The position numbers and the translations under genes were made by a program. Below are positions 43,503-53,503 of a stretch of DNA of 64,000 bases, one piece after another. The notes under the pieces were generated by a model. It worked only from the letters and a program-made list of their open reading frames with translations. It did no database searches and was not told the origin of the DNA. The stretch is from Saprospiraceae bacterium (GTDB lineage: Bacteria; Bacteroidota; Bacteroidia; Chitinophagales; Saprospiraceae), in NCBI GenBank assembly GCA_020630775.1, contig JAHDIN010000006.1, positions 23,696-87,695 of the forward strand, read 5' to 3'. The stretch's first letter is position 1; the number at the start of each line of letters is the position of its first letter.

Positions 43503-44035
43503 CTACTTCACCAAAATCTCCTCATTGATCTCCACCAGCAGCGCTACCAATTTTTGATAATGCAAGGTGTCTTGCGTTCTGGCGATGGGGAATTGAATGA
43601 AAGAAGTGTATTTATTTTTCCGCATATTGGAATTTACAAGAAATGTCTTTTGTCGATTTTTGGCGTTTATGATAAAAGAATTGTTATCGACATAACAAGT
43701 ATCACAATCCTTATTTCCATGCAATCTAGTATGGCTTACTTTTATAGATTTAATTTCATTGATAGGTACGTGGCATGACATCATTTGTTTTACTTCGGTG
43801 GCTTCCCCATTTGCACCGCCATTGACCCAACTGGTTGTATTGAAACCATGACCAAGGTGTCATTGGATACTTTGATTTCTACATCGGCATCTTTTTTTAC
43901 GACTTGCATGATGTTGGCTTTTCTAAAATCTTTAAAGCTTAGGTTTTTGCTAATCGTTTGCCACTTGTCTAGTTCTTGCGACTGCACTAGGTTAAATAAA
44001 AAAATGCATAAAATCGTGGTGGTAATAAATCTCAT
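43503..44035 (-). pseudogene. secreted protein with probable frameshift near 43788
   Basis: An 81-codon frame with a signal peptide (ITTTILCIFLFNLVQSQ) ends in MAVQMGKPPK-TAA (43790). Skipping one base, the frame continues without stop as KQMMSCHVPINEIKSIKVSH through HYQKLVALLVEINEEILVK to 43503. The two parts read as one ~175-residue exported protein. A missing base, or a real programmed shift, in the AAG TAA AAC stretch would explain the split. I do not recognise the family. Confidence 0.55.
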
Positions 44036-44108
44036 GTATGTTTCCTTCTACAAGAAAGATAGAGAATTAATCGATACAGTATTCTTATTTAACTATAGCT
44101 TAATATAA

Positions 44109-44170
44109 AAACAGGAGACTTGACTAAACACATACATTCTTCACTAACTAGTCAAGCCCCCGGTTTTTTA
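44109..44170 (-). terminator. bidirectional hairpin terminator
   Basis: Following the stop of the 44258-46912 gene, the minus strand carries GGGCTTGACTA... TAGTCAAGTCTCC with a loop of about 22 bases and then TTTTT. The plus strand has CCGGTTTTTT on the other side of the same stem. It would terminate transcription from the DUF5916 gene on the minus strand. The loop is long, so efficiency is uncertain. Confidence 0.55.
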
Positions 44171-44257
44171 TGGTTTAGGGTTTATGGTCTGAGGCCTAAG
44201 GTTTCCTAATTCTTAATTATTCATTCTTAATTATTAATTCTTCATTATTAATCAAAC

Positions 44258-46912
44258 CTACATGGCCAACCTATAAGTCATTTTCACTAAAAATATATTA
44301 TCCATTGTCTCATCGAAAACTTGGTTATTCAAGCTTCTGAATAAGCCGGAGTCGGGTTCATTGACGGCATTGGTGCTTTGAGACCAGACAACAAATAATT
44401 CTGAGCCAGGAATATATTCCCATCTAAAAACTAAGTTTGATCGGAATTGGACGTAGGTGAAGTCTGGAGCGTTAAAGGTGAACTCATTTCGGCCGTCGCC
44501 ATTAGCGTCGATGAAGTACCCTGACTCATCCGCAATTAAGTGGTTGTTTCTTAATTCTAAAACCTTGTCGTTGAGATCTACAGCGGTGGCATCTTGCAGT
44601 AATTTGTAATCATTGTATAAAACCTTGCTGGCATAAGGCTGAGCGTAATACTGTAATGACATGTTTGGATTGATGGTGTAATTAAATCTAAAGCTGACGC
44701 CAAATGTTTCTCGATCTAGAGAAGCCAACAAATATTGTTGATCTTGGCCGTCGTTGTATTGGGTAACGTATTGCAGTTTGTTGGAAGATTGACTGTAAAA
44801 TGGATTCATACTGATGCGTATTGCAGCAGATGGTACGTAGGATAGCCATACATCCAAACTGTTGACTTCATTGGCTTGGTCTTTAGTGCGGTCGATATAG
44901 ACATTGGCGCCAAACTGAAATTTCTTTCTGCCGTCAGAATCGAACCAAAACCAACCGCCATTTTTTGGGAGCATTCTAAATCTTGGACCTCCACGCATTT
45001 CGAAATTTGAAAAGTGGTAAGGTGTGATATTCATACCGAAGCCTGCACCCCAATTGTTTTTGAAATTGGCAAAAGCGTTGACGTTAAAGGCGGTACTGTT
45101 TCGATTGCCTGCATAGTCGTATGCCAACCAATGATTGTAATTAACGCCTACGAAATTGAAAATGGAGAACGGCTGACGCCATCTATATCCTGCCCATGTA
45201 AAATGCCGAATATCATCTGTCTGCCTCATAAAACCAACATCATTGAGTTCTAGTTCGGGTGATCGCCAAGTAACACCGCTTTGAAACATCAGATTGCCGC
45301 CATTTTTTCCAATCTTCACATGCCCTCCATTTCCTGTCATAGAGGTTTTGGTTGTATCCACATTTAAATGCTCCGCGTCTGCACGTTGAAATAAATGCCC
45401 TATGGATCTTTGCGTATTAAATAAAGCATTTTGACTACCTCGAACATGACTGGCTATAAAATTGCCAGAGACATACCACGTTCTGTCTTTCCATTGATGT
45501 CGAAAATCTATAGCTGCTGTTTGCGCACTATTGTGTAGATAGTCTATATGTTCTTCTGTTTGTCGATTGGTAGATGTAATGATCCCACCAATAAATGAGT
45601 TGCGTTCGTTGAAATCTTTTCCAATACGCGCTACGAAATAATTACTTAATGGTTCGACCACCTCTCTGCGTTCTTCGCCACTTTCTGTGTTTCTAATCGT
45701 TGCATGTTCTCTTTGTGTCACTGTTTCCATGATACCAATCGTCCAACCTTTTTGAGTCTTTCCGCTTAATTTGGCGGCAGCCAAAATAGATGTGTTCTGA
45801 GGTATATCCGCCCATTCGTCTTGTTCTAAAGAAGGGTAGTGACTCGGGTTTTTACCGATCCTCCTAGAATAAAATAAATTATCATTACCGAAAGTATTTC
45901 CAGGAGCAGTTTGACTTACTCTAAAATCAAAGAGGTTTCTGCTTTCAACAAAGAAGGGGCGTTGTTCACTGAAAAATATCTGAAACCCATCTAAAGTTAA
46001 TGCCGCAGGATCCGCTTCAACTTGTCCAAAATCTGGATTGACCGTAAAGTCTAAAGTAAGATCGTTGGTAACACTAATTTTTCCATCAAGACCTGCATTA
46101 ATAGACATATCCGAATCGTCACTAAAAGGACTGTCAGGGTTTTCTTCTTTCTTTTCTAGTTGGGTCAAGGTGTAAGGCTGCAGTTCGATTTGTTTCCGTG
46201 ATTTTAGATCTATTAAGCCATGTAATTCACCAAACGTACTCACCCAGCCAGGTGCATTCTGAGGGAAGGGCTGCCAAGAAGATCTTTCATTTTCTTTAAA
46301 GTGCTGACGGTCTATTTGCATACCCCAAACTTGTGAAGCTTCGTTTGTAAATCTTAATTGTGACATAGGTATCTTCAGTTCCGCAGTCCAACCACTGGCG
46401 TGAACATGTGTCTTGGCAAACCAAATTGGATTCCAGTTCTGATCACTTCCATTGCCATCATCTGAAATAATTTCATCGCCCTTCACACCAGAAGCTGTAA
46501 TTAAAAATGAAAAGCAGGTTTGGAGGTCATGATAACTGTCAAAACTAACTACCACAAAATCGCCATCTATCTGATCCCGTCTCGATAGTCTCTTTTCGAT
46601 TGTAGAAGGTTGATCATCGTGACATTCCAAACCCACATAAATAAACTTATCGTCATAGACGATTTTAAAACTGGTAGAATCAGATGGAATTTCGCCAAAC
46701 GTAGGTCGACGCGTTCTAAAACTTGTTTCCCATTCAACGTCATTCCAAAATGATTCCGCCAAGTTGCCGTCCAATTTAAAATCTTCAGTTGTAACATGTT
46801 TCGTCGTAAATACTCTCTTCTTTAGAGGCACATAAGTGTCTTGTCCTTTTAAGGTTTGAATAATAAATACGAAGCCCATCGCGCAGATGCACGTAGAAAA
46901 TAGATTTTTCAT
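44258..46912 (-). CDS. carbohydrate-binding (CBM9-like) and DUF5916 outer-membrane protein
   Basis: After a signal peptide the ~180-residue N-terminal domain has the CBM9-like motifs FKLDGNLAESFWNDVEWETSFRTRRPTFGEIPSDSTSFKIVYDDKFIYVGLECHDDQP. The remaining ~670 residues match the DUF5916 barrel (FTNEASQVWGMQIDRQHFKENERSSWQPFPQNAPGWVSTFGELHGL, FSEQRPFFVESRNLFDF). The length, 884 aa, and the order are normal. It is a surface-exposed outer-membrane protein with an unknown substrate. Confidence 0.85.
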   Translation of the reverse strand: MKNLFSTCICAMGFVFIIQTLKGQDTYVPLKKRVFTTKHVTTEDFKLDGNLAESFWNDVEWETSFRTRRPTFGEIPSDSTSFKIVYDDKFIYVGLECHDDQPSTIEKRLSRRDQIDGDFVVVSFDSYHDLQTCFSFLITASGVKGDEIISDDGNGSDQNWNPIWFAKTHVHASGWTAELKIPMSQLRFTNEASQVWGMQIDRQHFKENERSSWQPFPQNAPGWVSTFGELHGLIDLKSRKQIELQPYTLTQLEKKEENPDSPFSDDSDMSINAGLDGKISVTNDLTLDFTVNPDFGQVEADPAALTLDGFQIFFSEQRPFFVESRNLFDFRVSQTAPGNTFGNDNLFYSRRIGKNPSHYPSLEQDEWADIPQNTSILAAAKLSGKTQKGWTIGIMETVTQREHATIRNTESGEERREVVEPLSNYFVARIGKDFNERNSFIGGIITSTNRQTEEHIDYLHNSAQTAAIDFRHQWKDRTWYVSGNFIASHVRGSQNALFNTQRSIGHLFQRADAEHLNVDTTKTSMTGNGGHVKIGKNGGNLMFQSGVTWRSPELELNDVGFMRQTDDIRHFTWAGYRWRQPFSIFNFVGVNYNHWLAYDYAGNRNSTAFNVNAFANFKNNWGAGFGMNITPYHFSNFEMRGGPRFRMLPKNGGWFWFDSDGRKKFQFGANVYIDRTKDQANEVNSLDVWLSYVPSAAIRISMNPFYSQSSNKLQYVTQYNDGQDQQYLLASLDRETFGVSFRFNYTINPNMSLQYYAQPYASKVLYNDYKLLQDATAVDLNDKVLELRNNHLIADESGYFIDANGDGRNEFTFNAPDFTYVQFRSNLVFRWEYIPGSELFVVWSQSTNAVNEPDSGLFRSLNNQVFDETMDNIFLVKMTYRLAM

Positions 46913-46919
46913 TTAATAG

Positions 46920-47155
46920 AATTTAGAGAAGTGAAAGGGGCAAGGTTTCTAGGTTTCTAGGTTTCCTGGTCTCCAGGTTTCCAGGTTTCTCGGGTGTCTC
47001 GGAAGACTCGGTTAAATTAATTAGCACCTATAAGCCTTTAATCCATTAATCCTTTACGCCTATATACCTATAAGCCTTTAAACCGTAATACCGTGATACC
47101 CGAGCAACCGAGCAACCGAGCAACCCGAGCAACCGAGCAACCGAGCAACCCTCCT
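46920..47155. repeat. simple-sequence islands between DUF5916 and M56 genes
   Basis: Several short-period repeats lie back to back: TTTCTAGGTTTCTAGGTTTCC (46949 on), CCTATAAGCCTTTAATCC with ACGCCTATATACC, and an 8-base unit CGAGCAAC repeated six times (47102-47150). Similar CGAGCAAC runs occur at 53758-53786. No gene or structured RNA is evident. The whole 259-base gap is of this kind. Confidence 0.65.
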
Positions 47156-47171
47156 AAAAAGCCAAAGCTTT

Positions 47172-49991
47172 TTAGAACCCGTGTATCTTCATTTTAATAT
47201 AATCGTCTAGCTCTTTATTCTTACTGTCTTTTGTTACACGTTGCAAGAAGCGTTTGTTGACGCCATGGATTCTTGCAGATACTAAGTCGTCGAAATCGAA
47301 ATCTGAACCGATAATGTCTGTAATGTCTTTAATGTAATTCGGACTAATGCCGTGGATGGCTGCTGCAGTCATATGTGATGGCTCTAGATCGTCAAACCCT
47401 GCATCTAGAGCTGCTTTGTATAATTCGGGTCTTACACCATGAATCGAAAATTCGACCAAGTCATCGGCGTCTAGATCTAAGCCCATTTGTTTAAATTCTT
47501 TGGCATTGCTTGCTCTGACGCCGTGGATGGCCATGGCCGTCATTTCATCAGGATCGATTTTGTATCCCATGTCTCTAAATTCCCTCACATAAGAAGGAGA
47601 CACGCCATGGATACTTAGTGCGACTATGTCATCAGCATCTAATTCTTTGATACCCATTTTTTGAAATTCAGTAACCACATCATAATCAACACCGTGTATT
47701 TCAAAGGCGACTAGTTCGTCTGCATCAACATTTTCAAAGCCATTTTCTTTTGCCTTGGCAATATCATGAGGTTTAACGCCATGAATACCAAATTGAACGA
47801 TGTCATCCGCGGACAGATCTGTCATGCCCGCATTATAATAGCCCTCTAGGTCATCTTCGTCGATGCCATGGATACTCATAGAGACGATGTCGTCCATCCC
47901 AAACCTTGTAAATCCATAAGATTTTACAGCAGTGATGAATTCAGGATCTACACCATGGATACTTGCAGAGACCAAATCATCCGTGTCTACATTACTTAAG
48001 CCCGCTTCAGCAAATGCTTCGACTAAGTCTTCATCAACACCATGAATCTGCATAGAAACCAAATCTCCTGCGTCTATGTTTCTGCCGCCCATAGCTTCAT
48101 TCATGCGCTTAAATTCTTTGAGTCTGTCTTTGTCTACGCCGTGGATGCTCAAACTGACTATGTCACCAGGATCAGCACCAGAATCAATTTGCTTTAATAA
48201 AGAGGCCATAGAAAGATCCGTTTCGTGAATGAACATGCTAAACAAGTCGTCATCCTCAAAATCACTGTATCCACTTTTTTCTAATTGAGCAACAAATGAT
48301 TTGTTAGGTTCAAATTCATATGTTCCTGATCCTTTTTTGCCATTAAATGTGCCATTTAAAACCAAGGTGCCTGGATCTCTATTAATTCTAAAATTCACAT
48401 TTCCATCGGTTTTAAAATTGCTTATTTCATTTTTATCGAAGCAAGTACTAATGGTACATCTGTTCCATTTTTTAGAATTGTCCATGTAAACACACAGTTG
48501 ATTGTTTTTTAGTTTACCTTCCCATTCTCCTGGGTCGATATTGACGCCATTCCAATCTACTGCATTTTTAACTGCCCATGAAGTATGCAATTCTGAATCA
48601 CATTGATTGGCGTTTTTAGCAGTCTGTTTTGTTGACTCGGTAACGGCTTCAGTGACAACATCGCTGATGACTTGGCCAAGGTTTTGTGTTCCCGTATTTA
48701 CTTTATTTGAGTTAAATGCATTTCTAGATAATGCTTCTGCACGTAATGCTTTATCTAGGTTTTGCTGCATTTTCAATATATCCTCATCAGATCGATTGTC
48801 CAACATAATGTTTTCGTCGTTCGATTTTATTTGTGTATGGGCCACATCTGTGGACACTTCGCCTTTTGGTTTTTGAGCTTCTTTATTATTTAGCTTTTTA
48901 GTTTTATTCTTTTGCTTCTTGTCTTTTTCTTTGTCGGTAGACTCATCAGCTAATGCAATTTTTGAAATGACTGTTTCAATTGGAATAACAGCATTTAATG
49001 AGGATACAGATAAGCCAATTATTGGAAAAAGCATTAAGTACTTCCAGCTGGATTTTGCAGAAGATCTTTTAGAATTCATCATTTTTAGTCTTTCTTGAAG
49101 GAATGATTCATTGTAATTGGTTGTTAAGTTGAGCGCATGATCTGGAACGGATACACGCAATAAGCTCATTTGATAAATTTCCTTTTCAGTTCCTTTATTC
49201 AGCATTTCAGAATCCGTTAAAAACTCTAGGTTATTGGTGATCATTTTTCTGTAAATCCAAGCGAAAGGATTGAACCAGAAAACGATGACCATAAATTCGG
49301 CTAATAATTTGTCCGCAAAGTGTGATTGATTAACGTGAATTTTTTCGTGTTCTAGTATTTGTGTATACGTATCGTAATCATAGCTTGCAGGATTGATGAA
49401 AATCCAGTTTAAGAATGAAAATGGAGACGCTTCATCAGTTAACTCATAAATTCTAATATGACCATCTTGAATGTATTCTAATTTCGAACGCTTAAATAGA
49501 ATAACGGATAGTTGTATTAAGAATGTCAAAGAGAATATAATGGCACCAATGATGTATACGTACCATAATATTGTTTGCATTTTTAAATTTGAGAGGTAGT
49601 GCATCAATCCAGATGTTTTTTTATTGGCAGTGATCACTGGGATTTCGCTATTTTCAGCATTTGAATTATCGGGTTGACTTAATGGCTGAGGTGTCGATGA
49701 AGGCGTAGGTGGAACAGGAGGTTCTTTTTCATTCATGACAATCTCATTTGGAGTTGCGTTCATGAGGCTTTCATTACTTTGCTTTATGTTGTCAATGACC
49801 TCAATGGTATCAGGTGCATGAAAAGAAAGGAAAGCAGGCACACTTAATAGAGGCAATAGCAAAGCCAATATCAAGCTAAACACTAAGAAAAATCTGTTGA
49901 GTTTATAAAAGGTTTCTTTTCTAAGTAATAACCAGTAAAAGGCAGAAAATAATGCCAATAGGATAGAGGAGTGGAGGATGTAAGGTAACAT
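47172..49991 (-). CDS. M56-family antirepressor/peptidase with 29-residue C-terminal repeats
   Basis: Two N-terminal membrane spans and a later pair bracket HEKIH at residues 215-219, the zinc motif of BlaR1/MecR1-type M56 peptidases. A central region (residues ~330-560) is low in similarity to anything I know. From about residue 600, a unit of ~29 residues centred on IHGV repeats eleven times plus a terminal IHGF: SIHGVDKDRL, QIHGVDEDLV, SIHGVDPEF, SIHGIDEDD and so on. This repeat is known from some Bacteroidota M56 proteins. Its start overlaps the repressor's stop by one base. Confidence 0.8.
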   Translation of the reverse strand: MLPYILHSSILLALFSAFYWLLLRKETFYKLNRFFLVFSLILALLLPLLSVPAFLSFHAPDTIEVIDNIKQSNESLMNATPNEIVMNEKEPPVPPTPSSTPQPLSQPDNSNAENSEIPVITANKKTSGLMHYLSNLKMQTILWYVYIIGAIIFSLTFLIQLSVILFKRSKLEYIQDGHIRIYELTDEASPFSFLNWIFINPASYDYDTYTQILEHEKIHVNQSHFADKLLAEFMVIVFWFNPFAWIYRKMITNNLEFLTDSEMLNKGTEKEIYQMSLLRVSVPDHALNLTTNYNESFLQERLKMMNSKRSSAKSSWKYLMLFPIIGLSVSSLNAVIPIETVISKIALADESTDKEKDKKQKNKTKKLNNKEAQKPKGEVSTDVAHTQIKSNDENIMLDNRSDEDILKMQQNLDKALRAEALSRNAFNSNKVNTGTQNLGQVISDVVTEAVTESTKQTAKNANQCDSELHTSWAVKNAVDWNGVNIDPGEWEGKLKNNQLCVYMDNSKKWNRCTISTCFDKNEISNFKTDGNVNFRINRDPGTLVLNGTFNGKKGSGTYEFEPNKSFVAQLEKSGYSDFEDDDLFSMFIHETDLSMASLLKQIDSGADPGDIVSLSIHGVDKDRLKEFKRMNEAMGGRNIDAGDLVSMQIHGVDEDLVEAFAEAGLSNVDTDDLVSASIHGVDPEFITAVKSYGFTRFGMDDIVSMSIHGIDEDDLEGYYNAGMTDLSADDIVQFGIHGVKPHDIAKAKENGFENVDADELVAFEIHGVDYDVVTEFQKMGIKELDADDIVALSIHGVSPSYVREFRDMGYKIDPDEMTAMAIHGVRASNAKEFKQMGLDLDADDLVEFSIHGVRPELYKAALDAGFDDLEPSHMTAAAIHGISPNYIKDITDIIGSDFDFDDLVSARIHGVNKRFLQRVTKDSKNKELDDYIKMKIHGF

Positions 49992-50350
49992 TAGTTGTTG
50001 GTTTTAATGATTTTAATGATGTCTTGCAATTCAGCTTCACTTATCTTTTCTTTCTTAGCAAAGTAAGCGACCATTTCCGAATAAGAGTTGTTGAAGAAAT
50101 TGTCAACCAAATCGTTGACTGCTTTGCCTTGGTATTGTTCCTTTTCGACCTTAGCAAAGTATTGATGCGATTTTCCAAAAGCTTTGTGGTCTATAAACCC
50201 TTTGGTTTCTAATATACGCACCATCGTAGAAACAGAATTATAATGCGGCTTAGGTTCAGGAAGGTCTTCAATTATCTCCTTGACGAATGAAGGTCCTCTG
50301 TCCCATAGTACCTGCATAATCTGTTCTTCTCGTTTAGCTAATTTTTGCAT
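49991..50350 (-). CDS. BlaI/MecI/CopY-type repressor
   Basis: The 119-residue winged-helix protein (LAKREEQIMQVLWDRGPSFVKEIIEDLPEPKPHYNSVSTMVRILETKGFIDHKAFGKSHQYFAKVEKEQY) is a typical BlaI family repressor. In such pairs the M56 peptidase cleaves the repressor to derepress transcription in response to a signal, classically beta-lactams. The gene is one base overlapping with the peptidase. Three operators lie immediately upstream. Confidence 0.85.
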   Translation of the reverse strand: MQKLAKREEQIMQVLWDRGPSFVKEIIEDLPEPKPHYNSVSTMVRILETKGFIDHKAFGKSHQYFAKVEKEQYQGKAVNDLVDNFFNNSYSEMVAYFAKKEKISEAELQDIIKIIKTNN

Positions 50351-50376
50351 AATATAACTTTGTGATTCAAATCTAT

Positions 50377-50432
50377 AACTAATAAATTAGTTTTCCAACT
50401 AATTGGTTAGTTTATAAACTAATTTATTAGTT
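50377..50432. promoter_or_regulatory. three operators with 20-base spacing upstream of the blaI-like gene
   Basis: AACTAATAAATTAGTT (50377), AACTAATTGGTTAGTT (50397) and AACTAATTTATTAGTT (50417) are three copies of AACTAAT-N2-ATTAGTT, each 20 bases from the next, i.e. two helical turns. They lie 27 bases above the repressor's ATG. BlaI-family operators are usually of this palindromic size, although the sequence differs from the staphylococcal TACA-type site. They likely also overlap the promoter. Confidence 0.75.
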
Positions 50433-50513
50433 TGAATATTGTTTAGGCCTGCATTTATGTGCTTTTAGTAGTCTTGTGTATGAAGAGCTAAAAGTTGCTA
50501 TATTGTTCTTCTA

Positions 50514-51458
50514 ATGTCAAAACTTGAAGAAATACGATCCTTGACACGACGTTATCATGAGATAATGAACTGTCAAGCGAGGCTTAAATTATTGAAGAAG
50601 GAAATTGACTTACAGATCGATCGATCGAAACTGTTGGCTCAAAAAGTAGAGTCAGAATACCAAGATGTTAAGCGCATTGAGAATCAGCCTTTATTCAAAT
50701 TGTTTAGCATGTTTCTTCAGAACGAATCGGACCGATTGCAAATTGAAAAGCAAGAGTATCTGCAAGCGTCCATCGAGTACAATGAAAGTATAAGTATACT
50801 CGAGGTGCTCAATTATGAATATGAATTGTTGTTGAAGAAATCAAAGGAAGGGGTGCTTATTCTTGATGTACTTGAAAAGAAGATTAAGGAGCATGAAGAT
50901 GCAACTGTAGATGCTTCAGGACGATTTATTGCTGAGTATAAAGAACTTCTAAAAGACTATAGTGCTCTAATTAAGTTAAGATTAGAAATTGAAGAAGCGC
51001 TGGAGGTTAATAGGCAAATGATTACCCATTTCAATCAAATGATCAAACACCTCAATCAAGCCCAAGAGATGAATAATTGGGGAAACACCTATGCTGAAAA
51101 GCAACAAGGAAAAGCATATAAGAAGTCTGAAATAGATGCGGCTCAAGAGCAAGTGTATTATATCCATAAACTGCTCGTCATATTAAATGCAGAGTTAAAA
51201 GATGTGCAAGAAGTCAGATCTTATTTTAAGACCTCTGAAGTCATGATCAAAAGTTTTAATATCCAATACTATCGAGATCTTATTAATGATTGGATGCAGA
51301 ATAACAATCTTATGGCTGCCATGACAACCTCGCTCAATGCCAGTAGTGCTATAAATAAATTAATGCATTCATTAGAAAGAGGGCTTTTAACTATTGATAG
51401 TGAGTTCGAGCTCTTAGATAAGCGTAAGGAGGAATTGCTTATAAAGATGCAGTATTAA
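50514..51458 (+). CDS. coiled-coil hypothetical protein, 314 aa
   Basis: The protein is almost entirely helical and charged (KLLKKEIDLQIDRSKLLAQKVESEYQDVKRIE, LLEKKIKEHEDATVDASGRFIAEYKELLKDYSALIKLRLEIEEALEVNRQ), with heptad patterns of a long coiled coil. No signal peptide or transmembrane span. I do not recognise a family. It is divergent from the blaI-like gene, and its start lies 81 bases beyond the three operators, so it could share their regulation. Confidence 0.55.
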   Translation: MSKLEEIRSLTRRYHEIMNCQARLKLLKKEIDLQIDRSKLLAQKVESEYQDVKRIENQPLFKLFSMFLQNESDRLQIEKQEYLQASIEYNESISILEVLNYEYELLLKKSKEGVLILDVLEKKIKEHEDATVDASGRFIAEYKELLKDYSALIKLRLEIEEALEVNRQMITHFNQMIKHLNQAQEMNNWGNTYAEKQQGKAYKKSEIDAAQEQVYYIHKLLVILNAELKDVQEVRSYFKTSEVMIKSFNIQYYRDLINDWMQNNNLMAAMTTSLNASSAINKLMHSLERGLLTIDSEFELLDKRKEELLIKMQY

Positions 51459-51904
51459 GTTGAAGTCTAAGTTTAAGCTTAAGCTTAAATCTCAGACCGA
51501 AATGAAATGCAGCGTCGGCGTGATAAGTTTAAGCTTAAGTTTAAGCTTAAGGTTAACTCTCTGATTGAAGTGCAACGTAGCGTTGGCGATCTAAGTATAA
51601 AGCTTTAAGATGAATAAAACTCATTCCCATTCCCAGCTTTTGTTGCTTATTTCCTTCCTAAAGCTTAAAAAACTTAATTTTTTTCTATTCGAAATAAAGT
51701 TGTCTCAAACTTGTTGTCGTCTTTATGTTTACACACTTGTCATAAAAATCTAATATAATATTTCAATAATAGCTCTCTGGGCAAAATAAACATGAATAAT
51801 TGTTGAGAATTAATTAAATCAACAAAGTATAATTTTGTATTCATTACGTAAAAGAGCACATTGTTACCAAGTGAAATCGGGTGTTTGTGCAGAAAGATTA
51901 ATTT
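51459..51904. repeat. 446-base gap with TTAAGCTTAAG simple repeats
   Basis: The first ~150 bases are a tandem of TTTAAGCTTAAGCTTAA-type repeats and two diverged copies of a ~65-base block around CAGCGTCGGCGTGATAAG and CGTAGCGTTGGCGATCTAAG (51512-51535, 51572-51597). The rest is AT-rich. A possible promoter for the transporter gene is TAATTTTG at 51830-51837, which fits the Bacteroidota -7 consensus TANNTTTG, but no clear -33 partner is at the usual distance. Confidence 0.45.
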
Positions 51905-53503
51905 ATGAAGAAGCTCTTCAACATCTTTGACTTCAGTCAAAAAGTTGATTACAAAATTGAAATTTTATCAGGATTGACGGTGGCTTTGGCATTGGTGCCA
52001 GAGGCGATTGCATTTGCTTTAATTCCTGGATTTTCACCATTGACTGGTCTTTATGCGGCATTCGTATTGTGTTTGATTACTTCCATTTTTGGTGGACGGC
52101 CAGGCATGATATCGGGTGCAACAGGAGCTGTAGCTGTAGTGTTTATTGGTTTGATAGTCAAACTTAAAGAAGTATTTCCTGGGATCACACCTAATGAAAT
52201 TTTACAATACGTTTTTGCTACTGTAATCATTGCTGGTTTATTTCAAATCGCTGCAGGAATATTGCGATTGGGTAAGTTTATCCGACTCGTACCTCATCCC
52301 GTGATGTTCGGATTTGTAAATGGTCTAGCCATCATCATATTTATGGCTCAGTTTCCAAATTTTTATGATAAAGCTTCGGGTGATCTTTTGTCGGGTCAAC
52401 CGATGATGATCATGTTGGGTTTAACAATTTTGACAATGCTCATTATTTGGGGTTTGCCAAAATTGACTAAAGCGGTGCCTTCGTCTTTGGTGGCGATATT
52501 GGTCGTTTCGTGTATTGTGATTTTTGGAGGCATCGAAACGATGACAGTAGCTGATACGATGGCTGCTGGTGAATCTATTAAAGGTGGTTTGCCACCTATC
52601 ACCATTCCGCAAATTCCATTGAGTATTGAGACCTTAATGATCATTTTACCATATGCAGGTATTGTCGCTGGTGTGGGTCTTATCGAAAGTTTATTGACGC
52701 TGAATATAGTGGATGAGATCACGGATACTAGAGGAAGTGGTAACAGAGAGTGTATCGCTCAAGGTTCGGCGAATATCCTATCTGGCTTCTTGTCAGGTAT
52801 GGGTGGATGTGCGATGATTGGCCAAAGTCTTATCAATACTTCCTCAGGAGCCAAAGCTAGGCTGTCTGGAATTACCGCTGCCGTCATGCTTTTAGTTTTT
52901 ATCATGTTCGGTTCTGACCTTATAGAAAGATTACCAATGGCAGCTTTAGTGGGTTTGATGTTTATGGTGGCTATTGGCACCTTCGAGTGGGCGAGCTTTA
53001 ATACATTTCGAAAAATGCCCAATTCTGATGTTGTTGTAATGGTCTTGGTAACATTAATCACGGCGATAACCCACAATCTAGCAGTCGCTGTCTTATTGGG
53101 CGTTATCATTTCTGCTTTGGCCTATTCTTGGGAAAACGCTAAAAGGATTAGAGCACGTAAACGCATTGGTGATAATGGTGCTAAATATTATGAAATCTAT
53201 GGCCCTTTATTTTTTGGATCTACAACTTTGTTTGCATCAAAATTTGATGTTCAGAATGATCCGGAAGATGTAGTCATCGACTTCAAAGAAAGCCGCATAG
53301 CCGATATGTCCGCTATCGAAGCCGTCAATAAAATTACGGAACGCTACGCCAATGTCGGTAAGCGAGTACACTTAAAACACCTAAGTAAAGATTGTGTCCG
53401 ATTGTTGTCTAATGCCGAAGCTATTATTGATGTGAATGTAGTGGAGGATCCTAGATATAAATTACCCGTGGATAGCAAGTTGTTGTTAGCGAATAAGGTT
53501 TAG
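51905..53503 (+). CDS. SulP-family anion transporter
   Basis: The N-terminal ~400 residues have about ten membrane spans with the SulP hallmarks VALALVPEAIAFALIPGFSPLTGLYAAFVLCLITSIFGGRPGMISGATGAVAVV. The C-terminal ~120 residues are a STAS domain (VVIDFKESRIADMSAIEAVNKITERYANVGKRVHL). It moves sulfate, bicarbonate or similar anions; the substrate is unknown. The length of 532 aa is normal. It ends in TAG. Monocistronic as far as seen. Confidence 0.9.
   Translation: MKKLFNIFDFSQKVDYKIEILSGLTVALALVPEAIAFALIPGFSPLTGLYAAFVLCLITSIFGGRPGMISGATGAVAVVFIGLIVKLKEVFPGITPNEILQYVFATVIIAGLFQIAAGILRLGKFIRLVPHPVMFGFVNGLAIIIFMAQFPNFYDKASGDLLSGQPMMIMLGLTILTMLIIWGLPKLTKAVPSSLVAILVVSCIVIFGGIETMTVADTMAAGESIKGGLPPITIPQIPLSIETLMIILPYAGIVAGVGLIESLLTLNIVDEITDTRGSGNRECIAQGSANILSGFLSGMGGCAMIGQSLINTSSGAKARLSGITAAVMLLVFIMFGSDLIERLPMAALVGLMFMVAIGTFEWASFNTFRKMPNSDVVVMVLVTLITAITHNLAVAVLLGVIISALAYSWENAKRIRARKRIGDNGAKYYEIYGPLFFGSTTLFASKFDVQNDPEDVVIDFKESRIADMSAIEAVNKITERYANVGKRVHLKHLSKDCVRLLSNAEAIIDVNVVEDPRYKLPVDSKLLLANKV

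Noticed and set aside
52396..53109. Antisense open frames of 63-116 codons inside the SulP transporter gene.
   Set aside because: They run opposite to a gene with clear domain structure and have the composition of reverse-strand shadow frames.
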